This document shows, in pieces, positions 35,801-46,459 of a DNA stretch of 64,000 bases. Numbering within the stretch: the first letter of the stretch is position 1; every line of letters starts with the position of its first letter. The stretch comes from Armigeres subalbatus (lineage: Eukaryota; Arthropoda; Insecta; Diptera; Culicidae). Below the pieces are notes generated by a model. That model saw nothing but the letters and a program-made list of their open reading frames with translations. It was not told the DNA's origin and searched no databases. Made by a program: the position numbers and the translations under genes. Where the stretch lies: the NCBI RefSeq assembly GCF_024139115.2, contig NC_085141.1, positions 37,578,120 through 37,642,119 of the forward strand. Reading direction: 5' to 3'.

Positions 35801-38800
35801 CTGTCGTTCAGCGCTGAGAAACTGCTCCTCTCAGCTCGCATGTTTCACCAACATGAAATTCACCTAATTATTTAAAGTTGTGTCATGCATGGAGTTTAAG
35901 TTTTCCGCATTTTGCAGGTAAGTTAGTCAGCTTGTTGAACTAATGTCTCACTGAAACTGCCACATTATCAGCTGCTATAAATTCCTTGTATTCTTGGTGG
36001 TCAGTATCCATTTCTGCGTTGAAAAAGTTGTACACATACGTTAATGGTGTTTGCGCGATGTTTTAGTTGATTAGTCGGTGGTTTTCAGTTAACTTCATGT
36101 GCCAGTTTTAGAATGATGCTTTTCCAGCGCTGTTTCATCTACCGCCGCCGTTGAAAATTATCAAAACATTGCCATAACATTTTTTTCTAATTTCTGTTTC
36201 TGAAAATTAGAGGCAAATTAAAAAAAACATGATCCATATTTCGCAAATGAACCTGACGTTTTTTTTCGAGAATAAATTGTTTATCCAAAAAGTCACACCG
36301 AACGTAGGATTTCCTGAAACGCAATGACCCTAGAATTTTGTGATTGTTCTAAATACGAATGATTTTTTTTCAAAACAATCTGAAAGAATCGAGGTTGATC
36401 AAGACGATCTTACTTCAAATTATTAACTGATAAAATTCGCCAGCGTAAGAATCGTTTGGAAATTATATCAAGATTTGAAGCCTGCACCTTTGCTTTGAAC
36501 CTGGAGGAGATCCAGATTCTACACAAAAATAACAATAAAATTAAAGTCATGACGCAAGAAAATATCGATGAGCAAAATATACCAAAGAAAGTCTACACGT
36601 ACTGACCAATTTTTGTTTTGTGTCATCAATGTTTTCGTTGATTCTGTAATGAAGTGTGCTGACTTTCTCAAGTTTCATATAACGTTCGAGTGCGGAATTT
36701 TAAATATGAAGTGTCTCAGGAACTCTCTCTCCCGAGTATTGAATTAAAGTGTCCGGAAATAGTCGTTTTCCTTCCCTATGGAGGAATCACAAAATGCGCG
36801 GATTAAATTCAGTATAAATAAAATACAAATCTCTTGTCAGCATCTATTTCGACTCATTCAAAGCCATTCATATAAAATTTTGTCGATATCTTTTCACTCT
36901 AATTTATCTTAATAATGATATAAATTTCAATGAATCGTTATCTTAATTCTCGTAAAGTATATATCAATGCAATGATATATTTTGGCAAATAATTTCATAA
37001 ATGATCTCCACTATAGTATACACCTTTATCCCTTTATACACCTTTGTTCACTGAATCATCGGTATTTTTGGCGTTTGTTTATCTCCGTTATCTTGTTTAT
37101 ATTATTGAGATAAAAATTTATTGAATGAAACGACATTAACTTTTTGATTATGAAGGGAAGCCTTGTGGCATGAAGAACCATTTCACAAGGACATTGCCGG
37201 TAATTGATGTTTTGGGGTAAGAAAATAATTCTTCAACTATATTGATTATACTTGAATGAAAATTATATGGGATAGAATGTTATGATTAGCTATTACCAAC
37301 CAAAACTTACTGTGGTCTAATGATTAAGATCTCTGAGCAAAGGTTCTACAGTATTCTTCTCTCCAGGTTCGGTAAACAATTAAGCAAATAAAAATAAAAT
37401 CTGCATAAAAGATAACGATGTACTACTCGACCTCTGAAGAACCTAAAATTAAAGTTCTTATCAAACATTCTACATATCGATAAAGTATAACAGTAAAAAA
37501 TCATATCGTTTTAACCGTTTTAACGGTATCGATATTTTGAAAAAGATTTTTAATTTTTGAGTAATTTGAAATTCTTCATGAATCGACATCTATATCTGAT
37601 GGTTTATGAAAACTCTTTAAAATTAGATATGAAGATTTGAAGAATCTTAAAGAAATGGTTGAAGGATTGATTATTCATGTTGGCAAATGTGTTTTGTTTT
37701 GCACAGTAGCTTGTTTCATAACGGGTGGGAAGACGTGAAGTTTAAAGCGAAATCTCTCTTCCATTCTTTCACCATATGCCAGATTCGAGACGAAATTCGG
37801 ACGATTTTTTCTAAATCGTCAAAATCCGACTATTCACGATTAAAATTAGAAAAAATTTACTGTAGTTGGATTAGGTTGACTTTGAAGAAACGAGCGATGC
37901 AAATAATGAATTAATAAGGATAAACAAGGAATTATAAGAAGATGTATCCTAGACATCTCCTTTTCTCTTTTTTAAATGGAACCATTTTCAAACGAGTTTT
38001 CACAGTTGGATTGATTAGACATTTTTTTTGTTCAACAACCGTCGTTTCAAAATAGATTGATAATGTTCAATATAATTTTCTGCTTTTATAGTTTTCAAGC
38101 AAATGATCAGTATCGATACTCCCATTTTAAACATTTTCAGCTAGGTCTGCGGTGACGTTTACGACAACTAAAGTAGGTCTGCACTGACATTCATATTTTT
38201 TGAATCTGAATCCTCCCAGCTTTGAACTATTCTTACCTAACACGAAACATAACGCCGCTGACAATTTGCTACTGTTCTCTAGAAAGATTCTCAAACGAAA
38301 ACTGTAACCATCATCGCTAGAATGATCTCAGCAATGCCGACATGGATATCAGCTTTTGAATGGACACTCTACAAACATTGATTTTAGTGCATCTGCTGCG
38401 TCTACTAATGGGTCTTGAAGCTGTTTGATGAGGATCTTCGATATTACATCTGAATTGAGAGCTTCGAGGTTGAAATCAATGAACAATTTGGGAAGTTTCT
38501 GTATTTTTGCTGACATTCCAGAAATGGTGCATTGGCAGAAAAAAACTATAAAGCATCATATTGTTGTACAAGGATTTGACAACTGCCTTCTCTACAGGTA
38601 ACGTTAATTCATTTGTCGACTGAGGCCGTAGGAATAAGCATTGAAGGTCAGATGGAAACAATTCAAGTGATAACATTTTACCAGATTTTTAGTCAGATTT
38701 TTAAATGCATGACCTTGATCATGCTGGATCAAAAATCTTTTAATTTATTTTAACTACTTTCAAAGGCAACAAGCAGTTAGGTTTATTTGCAAAGATTACG
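32818..38800. other. Gene-poor spacer, deletion-rich version (copy B left)
   Basis: Counterpart of 1-6,450 with about 470 fewer bases spread along its length. The exon candidate of A (5,315-5,483) corresponds to about 37,780-37,920 and is further degraded here. The best frames (33,822-34,109 and 33,832-34,119) are mutually antisense and differ in A. No element or gene is supported. Confidence 0.6.
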
Positions 38801-39474
38801 TAAGGACTCTGTTCATAGAATCACTTTTTATGCTTTTTTATTATTTTTATGTTCTTTTAAAATGACGAAATGTATAATTTATGATTGCTTCATCTCTTAT
38901 TCAGTTCTAGAAAGATAAATAAGAATCTGGTTTGTGGTACATGGGTTTAATTAACTGTCGCACACGTTTAATGGATACCCATTAATGGATGATGCATTTG
39001 ATTCTTGAAGTCTTGACCTGTGGCCAGATATGAAAACAACGTCCAAAGCTGGTTTTTATGCGGCTGGCATGAATGTTTTATGTAAATCGCATAATTCCAA
39101 AAATCATGCGTTAAAAACGACTTCTTCTAATTCGAAATGCTGTTTAAACATAAGTTTAGAAACCAACATCCGGTAAGCAACGTCTGACGGTAGGGGTGAA
39201 AATTAACAAAAAATTCTAATATCTCCGTCGTTTCTGAACTGACACGAATTTATTTTTTTTTCAAAAATCACCAGTGAATTAGTGGCTTCTGGAACCGGTT
39301 GGCCCGGAGTTATTCCGGATTGTACCTGGGGTAGTTTTTACTGGTCATGAAATTCCTTTGGGGATGCTCATCGCGGACATGTTCTTCCTTTTTTTTTAAT
39401 CGGAAATCTTTTTTAACCAATCTGGGAATTATTCTACGTGTTTCCGGAACTCGGCTTATAAAGTGATATGGAAA

Positions 39475-39860
39475 ACCCTCCAAAATATGACCCTGCGACT
39501 CATCATATATGTCATAATTTTTGCAGTGATTAGGGAGTTCGAAAGTTAACCTGGAATTGACATGGCCTAATTCTCTGGCCTCATTGGCATGGTCTTAGGG
39601 GTTATCTGACTCCGGTCTGGGGTTGAGCGCACCACTTTTGCGAAAAAATTCCAAAACATGACATGCGAGGCTACATTATGTGTTATTATTTTTGGTGATT
39701 GCATGAGTTTTGAACGGACGTCTTGAACCTAAATGATCTCCTAGCTGGCCATTGGCAGGGTCCTAAGGCATCCTGAAAGTGGACCACTTCTTTGCGAAAA
39801 TGCCAGATATGACTTCTTGGTGAATTGATATGACTTAACAAAACCATACATTGAATGGGT
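39475..39860. repeat. ~155-bp degenerate tandem repeat
   Basis: Successive units align as CCAAAATATGACC... (about 39,480), CCAAAACATGACATGCG (about 39,650) and GCCAGATATGACTT (about 39,802). Each later carries a CTxGCCxxxTTGGCAxGGTC-like stretch (about 39,585 and 39,747) and is preceded by CCACTTTTGCGAAA-like sequence (39,632 and 39,783). A related inverted CGCAAAAGTGGGTCC occurs near 40,061. No coding potential. Confidence 0.55.
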
Positions 39861-39864
39861 TCCA

Positions 39865-39960
39865 AAACCGAAAACATCCAAGACTTCGACTGAGAATTGG
39901 AATCGAAATTCTTCGAATGAGGCAATCCTACACCTTTGCTTGCAATGCTAACTGGAGACA
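39865..39960 (-). mobile_element. Degraded tRNA-type SINE end
   Basis: GGCAATCCTACACCTTTGCTTGC and CTAACTGGAGAC match the terminal part of the minus-strand SINE at 43,137-43,385 (GGCAATCCTACGCCTTTGCTCGC, CTACTGGAGACC). The B box is decayed to GAATTGGAATCGAAATTC-like sequence. Confidence 0.55.
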
Positions 39961-40137
39961 GGTAAGGTCATTTCTAATTCCCCAAAGCACTTTCGTACTT
40001 TACTTTAACTTTACGAAATAATAACATATGACATGTCATAAGTCATGTTTGAAATTTCTTCGCAAAAGTGGGTCCTCCGGGACTAGATTCCTCATAGAAT
40101 CTATACTATTTCTTGCTTCAATGCCATCTTAGTCAAA

Positions 40138-40820
40138 ATGGACATTTGGTCGAAAGGGACATTTAGTCACAATGAAAACAGGAATCCTTTTAGTCCATCA
40201 GAGACGTAGGACAGGGTTTTGATCGAATGATGAATCTCGGTCGAAAGGATGCCACTACGTCGAATGGACATTTGGTCGAATGGATGTATTTTGTCGTTTG
40301 AAATCAGATTTTTAGCATGAAGAAGAATCATCGTACATTTGGTCGAATGGATGTTTGGTTCGAAAGGATATATTGCTAGACGAAAGAACATTTGGTCGAG
40401 AAAGCCAATTGAAAGCTCTGGAAATGAATGATCTTGGTACATTTAGTCGAATGGACATTCCAAGTTGATTGAAATATTTCAGAAAAGAAAAAGAACTTTA
40501 GTCAGTAATAATTAAAAAATAAATTATTTGTTGCGGTGTTCCAAAGATTCACATGGACCATTATTGCAACTCAATATTGTCCAAAGAATAATAGGTTCTA
40601 TAAAAAGCGAAATTGTGATGATAGGAAAACGGTAACTTTTCCCGACAGGATAATGACTTTGGCGAACCTCTCTAACCGATCTCACGATGAATCTATATCA
40701 ACTCTGTCGTCAAAAGATATGTAGTCGAATAATGTTTCATCAAATGGCACGTAATTTGGTTTGAAAGACATTACGTCAAATAGACATTAGGTTATAAGGG
40801 ACCATTTGGTCTGAAATTAA
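40138..40820. repeat. GACATTTGGTCGAATGG 17-mer arrays
   Basis: Two clusters (40,138-40,460 and 40,735-40,820) hold spaced copies of GACATTTGGTCGAATGG. This is the reverse complement of the ATTCGACCAAATGTC units at 43.1-43.75 kb and is close to the foldback monomer CATTTGGCCGAATAGGT. Units are interrupted by unrelated sequence. No gene is seen between the clusters; the 62-residue frame at 40,536-40,724 has no domain. Confidence 0.65.
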
Positions 40821-40944
40821 ATTTTCAAGGTTAATCATTAACGAATTATGATTGAAAGTGTATTTTATACTGAATTAACTATTGTATAAATATTGAAGAG
40901 CTCGGTGGTCTAGTGGATACCCCTTATGCCTTATTGGGCTTATT

Positions 40945-42240
40945 TATTTTTTATTTTTGCTGGTCACATTTCATCTGACTGTAAAGTCGTCTACATGAAA
41001 ACTTAAAACTACCGGGAAATTGCGCGTCAGTTGATGAAATATCTACGAAATTTAGCCGTGAACGCGGATGAACTGATGTTGAAGTCGAATTGGCCGACAC
41101 CTCGTTGAAATGGCGGATCATAGCGACAAAAGCAGTCATTGGCATAATTGGTGTTATGCAGTTTTCTTCGAAGCAGCAAAAATCTTGGAGGTCGAAAGGA
41201 TCGTGGATGGTTTTTTTTTTTTAAAGCTTTATTAGGAGGATCGTGATGGTGCATACAATGGAATTTTGCCAACAAATCTGGCACGTCGTACTCGGATAAC
41301 AGAAGTTTGGTAATGGAAAATTGCCCGTTTGCGCCGCGTTTTTCCGCTTTATCAAGAGTACCTGTTCTAGCCCCAGTAGATTGGCAGCAGTTTGATTGCA
41401 GCAGATACGTGTGGTAAATTCAGGAAGAAAGTCCGTCCATGGGAGATGGCGGCAGTAAGCATATCAGCCGTATGAACTTATAAAGCGTTGCACAGAAGCT
41501 TCGAAACCGAGCAGCACCTTCAAACAACTTGATATGGATTCCAGACAGCAGAAGCCAAATTCGAGCTTGAGAGCGTACCAAATGAGCAGTCTTTGTGTTA
41601 GCATAAAGGATCGCGGAATTCATTTGAGATTTTAAAATAAAAAACCAAGCTGGCGGGGTTATACCGCTTTGTCGATCGTAGTTGAAAAATGACGTCTGAA
41701 AGCGCTTAGCCTGTCATCTCAACACGACGCCTAGGGATTCTTTAACATGGATCCACACCTTGTAAAGTTGTACCTAAGCGATACTATAATCGAAAACCAC
41801 GGTTTCGGCAGTGCGATGAAAGCTTATTTCTGTAACATTAACTTTGAAACAGCCAGCACCATCATATTACGCTCTACACCAACATTTGAATAAATCCAAC
41901 AGAGCTTGCAATTTCTTGGCAGTCCGCCAGATTTTCGAATAACGATGTATAATTTGAAATCGTCTGTAAACATCAAACAGCAGACCCCAGCACTGCAGGT
42001 GGATAAAAGTTACGTCATTCACGAAGAGCGAAAACAACAATGGACCCAGCGCAAGCTTCCTTGGGGACCTCCTGGTTGAGCCACACAATCCCAAAACCTC
42101 CTGTGGCACCCTATGAGAGGTCGTAGAGTTCTCGCAGTCTTTCTCACGTAGGTAGTCCATGTCCAATTGTTAATCATCCTTCCCTTCCTCAGTGCATCTA
42201 AGGAGATAGCGTCATCACTCCCAAATCAAATATCTGTGGT
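40945..42240 (-). pseudogene. Jockey-like reverse transcriptase and C-terminal region (copy B)
   Basis: Minus-strand remnant of a non-LTR retrotransposon ORF2. From the right: TYLREKDCEN, VPQ, then LGPLLFSLFVNDVTF (about 42,060-42,020), and the catalytic box as FTDDFKLY (about 41,965-41,942; copy A has FADD). Next come SQMNSAILYANT and LLLSGIHIK (41,640-41,540), corresponding to the FKxxNEFRDPxxLKTL and VWxPYxxxxxxRxEAVQ parts. The far C-terminus is seen as AFVAMIRHFNEVSANFDFNI and ISSSAFTAKFRR in overlapping frames (41,145-41,030). Frames are interrupted several times. The 5' half, including the endonuclease, is absent. Confidence 0.8.
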
Positions 42241-42694
42241 AACTTGGATGAAAGTGGATGCTACTCCTTCATACAATAGCATTTGTAAAGCGAATTGCTC
42301 AATACCAATGCTAATTGAACTATAAATATTGAGCGCAAAGAAAGAGTATATCAATGAAAAGAATAAGAAAACCATGCTTCCATTCTGATCAGATGCCCTT
42401 TCGATCTTTAAATGCCAATCAACTGTGAAATGTTTCAAAGCCGACTTCACGCTGAAGCATTGAAAATAACATTGCTATAATTGATTTTTTGAGCTTGTCC
42501 CTGTAACATAGTGAATTGAGGGTTTTTTGCTATCAGTACCTCCTGTTAATAGTGCTTTTTAGGTTTCAATTTTTTCCATAATCCAAAAGTGGTCTCTAGA
42601 AGTTTCCATTCTGGCTCGCAGTGTGACAAATCCCCTCATTAGCTTTCTGTATTCGTTTCCAGCTTATAATTGAACTTCATCACCTCCTCCACAA

Positions 42695-42991
42695 TTCTCC
42701 CTTAGCCGTGCAGTGGTAAGACGCGCGGCTACAAAGCAAGATCATCTTCATGCTGAGGGTGGCTGGGTTCGATTCCGGTGCCGGTCTAGGCTGGGTTCGG
42801 GTTGAAATTGTCTCGACTTCCCTGGGCATAAAAGCATCATCGTGCTAGCCTCATGATATACGAATGCAAAATGGTAACTTGGCTTAGAAACCTCGCAGTT
42901 AATAACTGTGGAAGTGCTCAATGAACACTGTTGCGAGGCGGTTTCTGTCCCAGTGTGGGGATGTAATGCCAATAAGAAGAAGAAGAAGAAG
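42695..42991 (+). mobile_element. Feilai-like tRNA-derived SINE with 13-bp target duplication (copy B)
   Basis: Begins TTAGCCGTGCAGTGGTAAG (A-box-like) and carries a clear B box, GGGTTCGATTCCGG, at about 42,766-42,779. The body (TGCCGGTCTAGGCTG ... GCCTCATGATATACG ... GTGGGGATGTAATGCC) leads to an (AAG)n tail at 42,972-42,991. ACCTCCTCCACAA flanks it at 42,682-42,694 and 42,992-43,004, a 13-base target-site duplication that shows retroposition. Such SINEs are transcribed by RNA polymerase III and mobilised by a LINE. Confidence 0.9.
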
Positions 42992-43099
42992 ACCTCCTCC
43001 ACAAAACAGTTTATCCCATGTATCTTGTGGATTTTTTATTCAAATTGAACCATAAATCTATTGACGAATTCATCCGTTTTACAAATTGATTATTACTGA

Positions 43100-43755
43100 C
43101 TGAAATGTCCTTTCGACTAAATCTCCATTCGACCAAATGTCTTCTTCTTTTTCTATGGCTCTACATACCAACTGAACTTATATTGCTTTTTCAACTTTTC
43201 TATGCCCGCCATTGTATGAGTATGAATCTTGTGTGGCCAGTACAGTAAATACAATATGCCCAGGGTGTCGAGAAAGTTTTCAACCTGAAAACATCTTAGA
43301 CCGGACCGAGAATCGAACTCGCCATCTCTGGATTGGCAATCCTACGCCTTTGCTCGCAAGGCTACTGGAGACCCCTAGTCCATTAGATTAAATGTCCATT
43401 CGACTAAATGAATCATTTGTTTGAGAAACTGCATATATCCATTATTCACAATTCAAATCTAACTGTTTTTGAATAAATTGGCACCGAATCTTTCGATTTT
43501 TTCAATGTAGATCAATAGTTTTTGGCAAAACTCAACATCCTGAGGCACTTCCAGTTTGAAAACTGCATTTTTTGCCAGAATACATATTTTTGACGAGGAT
43601 CTGTATATATAAAAATCTCATTTTGGCCAAAAATGTTACATATGCAGTTTCTCAAACAAACGGTTCAAATGTCCATTCGACCAAATGTCTCTTCGACCAA
43701 ATGTCATTCGACTAAACATCATTCGACGAAATGTCATTCGACGACCTGTCCCAAA
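43100..43755. repeat. ATTCGACCAAATGTC array with internal inverted repeat (copy B)
   Basis: Units at 43,100-43,140, 43,380-43,410 and 43,665-43,755. Between the last two an inverted repeat of about 30 bases pairs CATTTGTTTGAGAAACTGCA (43,413-43,432) with TGCAGTTTCTCAAACAAA (about 43,640-43,657), leaving a loop of roughly 200 bases. Confidence 0.7.
43137..43385 (-). mobile_element. Second tRNA-type SINE, minus strand (copy B)
   Basis: On the minus strand the head GGTCTCCAGTAGCCTTGCGA is followed by a B box GAGTTCGATTCTCGG (about 43,320-43,306) and a body to a GAAGAAG tail at 43,137. It is inserted inside the 17-mer array: CCATTCGACCAAATGT lies left of the tail and CCATTAGATTAAATGTCC right of the head. 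These may be array units or a target duplication. It differs in body from the Feilai-like SINE. Confidence 0.75.
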
Positions 43756-43849
43756 GCCCTCCTTTTACATGTAAGTGCTATATAAAATGTTCATTGGGGT
43801 CATTTTTCCATACATTTTTGGGGAAGGATCGAAAACCATTTGGTCTACT

Positions 43850-45058
43850 GCCACTAGGCCGAACAAACCATTAGGCAGAAACCCATCTGGCTGAAAATCG
43901 TTTGACTGATTCGGTATCCGGCCAACAGGTCATTTCGCCAAATAGATCATTTAGCGGAGTTGGACATTTTGCCGAATAGGAAATTTGACCGAACAGGACG
44001 TTTGGCCGGATAGTACATCTGGCCGAATAGGATATTTGGTCGAAAAGGTTATTTAACCGAACAGATCATTTGCAGAATTGGTCATTTGATCGAACATGTC
44101 ATTTGACCGAACATGTCTTTCGCCGAATAGGTAATTTCAAAAGTGAGAAATGAGGTGTGAAAAGTGAAACGTCTCATATCCCACTACTTATTTCCCTCTT
44201 CTTTCTTTCTTCTTCTTTTCTCGCCACTCATTTCTCATGTCTCACAGTGAAAAGTGAGAAGTGAGTAGTCAGACGTCTGACTTCTCACTTAGTACTACTT
44301 CACTTCTTACAGTGAGAAGGGAGAAATAAGGGCGCGAGGGGTGAGAAGTGTGTAGTGAGATGTCTCACTTCTCACTATTTATTCTCTTCTTCTCACCGTG
44401 AAAAGGAAGTAGTGAAGAGAGAAGTTGGACGTCTCACTACTCACTTTTCACAGGAGAAGCATGAGGAGGAGAGAGAAGTGAGAGTGGTCTCATTTCCCAC
44501 TTCACTCTATTCACTTTTTACAGTGAGAAATGAGGAATACGACGTGATAGGTTTCTCTACTCACTTCTTATTTTTTACTCCTTACTGTAAAAAGTGAAAA
44601 GTGAGTAGGGGTACTTCTCAGTTTTCACAGTGAGAAGAGGGAAATAAGTATTGAGAAATGAGACGTATCACTTTTCATATCTCATTTCTCACTTTTGAAA
44701 TGACCTATTTTGTCAAATGACCTGTTCGGTCTCACTTCACTTCTCAGACCCCATTACTCATTCATCACTGCTCACTGCCTAAAGTGAGAAATAAGACGCC
44801 TCTCTTCTCAATCGTCACTTCTAGTTTCTTTTTCTCATTTTTCACAGTGATAAGTGAGATGTGAGACGTCAAATGAAACATTCGGCTGAACGACCTATTC
44901 GGCCAAATGACCTGCTCAACCAAATGACCTATTTGGCAAAATGACGTTTTCGGCCAAATGACCTATTCGGCTAAAAGACTTATTCGGCCAAAACGACTCT
45001 TTTGGTTAAATGATCTTTTTCCAACTGACCTATTCGACCAGATGACCTATTAGATACT
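43850..45058. repeat. Foldback structure of inverted 17-mer arrays (copy B)
   Basis: Left arm 43,850-44,140: near-exact 17-base periodicity of CATTTGGCCGAATAGGT (for example from 43,930 on). Right arm 44,876-45,055: ATTCGGCCAAATGACCT units, the exact reverse complement of the left monomer. Core 44,145-44,875: GTGAGAAGTGAGTAG and CACTTCTCAC in alternation, itself rich in short palindromes. The arms would pair over roughly 180 bases. Retention of the same architecture in A, with independent small indels, shows the structure is not a read artefact of one copy. Confidence 0.82.
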
Positions 45059-45059
45059 C

Positions 45060-46306
45060 AAGTGGAAACAAACTATGCTATTTTGAAAATATTTTCTGGG
45101 TTACTCAGATGGTTCTTTCAAACAGCTTCCTAAGGATTTTCAATTCCACATCTCAATATTTCCATGAGTCGATGATCCCTTCAATGTCGACTCGAGGTTT
45201 GACTGTAAAACCAAACGAGAAGGCCCATCAAAGAATTTGAGAAGTGTTTTTGAGCCACCTTTCTGTACATGCTTTAGAGCTTTATTTTTTTTTCCAATTT
45301 CGTTTGTTTGGTACTCTAGGCGTGTATAACACTTCACGGAGCCATTGTTCTTTGTGATATATGCAATCAATATCATTTTATTATACGGTTAGTAAGAGGG
45401 GGTAGAAGCCAGCGTACTCGTGGTTAGTTTACAATGTTTAAGGATGGACGGGGCTTAGGATTTGGGATCAGGAAATTTCAGCTTCTCATCCGGGCATTTG
45501 GCGTCAATGACGATGTGGCGTGTCGTCGTGCTCGAGGAATGGTTCGACTGGGAGCATCTCCAAGCTTCTTTAATTCAAGACCAATAACGATGCCAGCTAC
45601 GTCATCACAGTCAATTAAAATTATGAGGAAAATTAGTTCCACACCGATTGCTACAAGAAACCGAGCAATCCTCTGCATCTCCATGAGCGCACTGCAAAGG
45701 AGTACAGTCGCCTCCACATCTCGATATTGAATGGACCATCGAGATAAGAAGATATCGAGGAATGGAAGAAAAATTTATATGGGTACTAGATCGAAAGCTC
45801 GCTTGTTTTTGATGTTATTTCCCAAAGATGATCTAGTAGTCTCTAAATTTGAATATATCGACATAATGAGAGAAAATCCTGAACGATATATGACCAGAAT
45901 ACATGTAGTATGTTGGTTTGGAAGGAAATCTATAGGAACCTCGCCTTGGTAAGTGATTAAATATTTCTTCTAAACCGGTGATCCCTAAAATGTGGCCCTG
46001 AAACCTTTTCTTGCGGCCCGCGTGAGATTTAAGAATATACACTATATGTGGCCCATTGAAAAACATTACATCCAGGGAAAACTTTTCATTGTGCCCAGTG
46101 TTTCAATGTTCTCGGGCATATGTCAAGTTCACATCATTATAATGTTTAAGAACTATATAAACCAAGAATCCTTTTATCATCGTAATTTAATAAATTTCTC
46201 ACTTCATTAATGTTATGTAGGCTAACGGTAAGATAGGTACTGTGATGGTGTTGTGTATTCTTGCAATAGATTAAAATGAGCCAAATATTGAACGTCCGAT
46301 AAAAAT
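45060..46306. other. Spacer without supported gene
   Basis: A minus frame at 45,140-45,376 (78 residues) and opposed frames at 45,434-45,730 (+) and 45,478-45,717 (-) show no domain that I recognise and are not kept in copy A. Nothing else is evident. Confidence 0.45.
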
Positions 46307-46459
46307 ATGTTCTTGTCTTCTGGCTTGTTCAGTCTGAAAAATTATTCAAACAGGTTCACATTTGCATTGCTCCGACGTTTCGACCCGTCGGACAATTCAA
46401 ATGTGAACCAGTTTGAATAATTTTCAGACTGAAAAAGCCAGAAGACGAGAACAAATATC
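46307..46459. repeat. 153-bp hairpin centred on CGACGTTTCGACCCGTCG (copy B)
   Basis: The arms pair from ATGTTCTTGTCTTCTGGC at the left edge to GCCAGAAGACGAGAACAAAT at the right edge, through CAGTCTGAAAA/TTTTCAGACTG and AGGTTCACATTTG/CAAATGTGAACC. That is about 73 bases per arm with few mismatches around a TTTCGA centre near 46,380. A GCCGAAACGTCGGGCGATGC segment at 46,840-46,860 resembles one arm's centre, so the hairpin could be one end of a larger element. No protein is encoded. Confidence 0.8.

Larger units (their letters stand above)
38810..41330. other. Copy-B-specific island
   Basis: About 2.5 kb with no counterpart in copy A. It holds ~155-bp tandem units (39,475-39,860), a SINE end (39,865-39,960), GACATTTGGTCGAATGG-type 17-mers (40,138-40,460 and 40,735-40,820), a tRNA-like A-box sequence (40,897-40,920) and the 3' part of the Jockey-like remnant (40,945-41,330). 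The first 600 bases show nothing that I recognise. Confidence 0.85.

Noticed and set aside
45434..45730. 98-residue plus frame overlapping a 79-residue minus frame
   Set aside because: Both strands are open, no motif is recognised and copy A does not preserve either.
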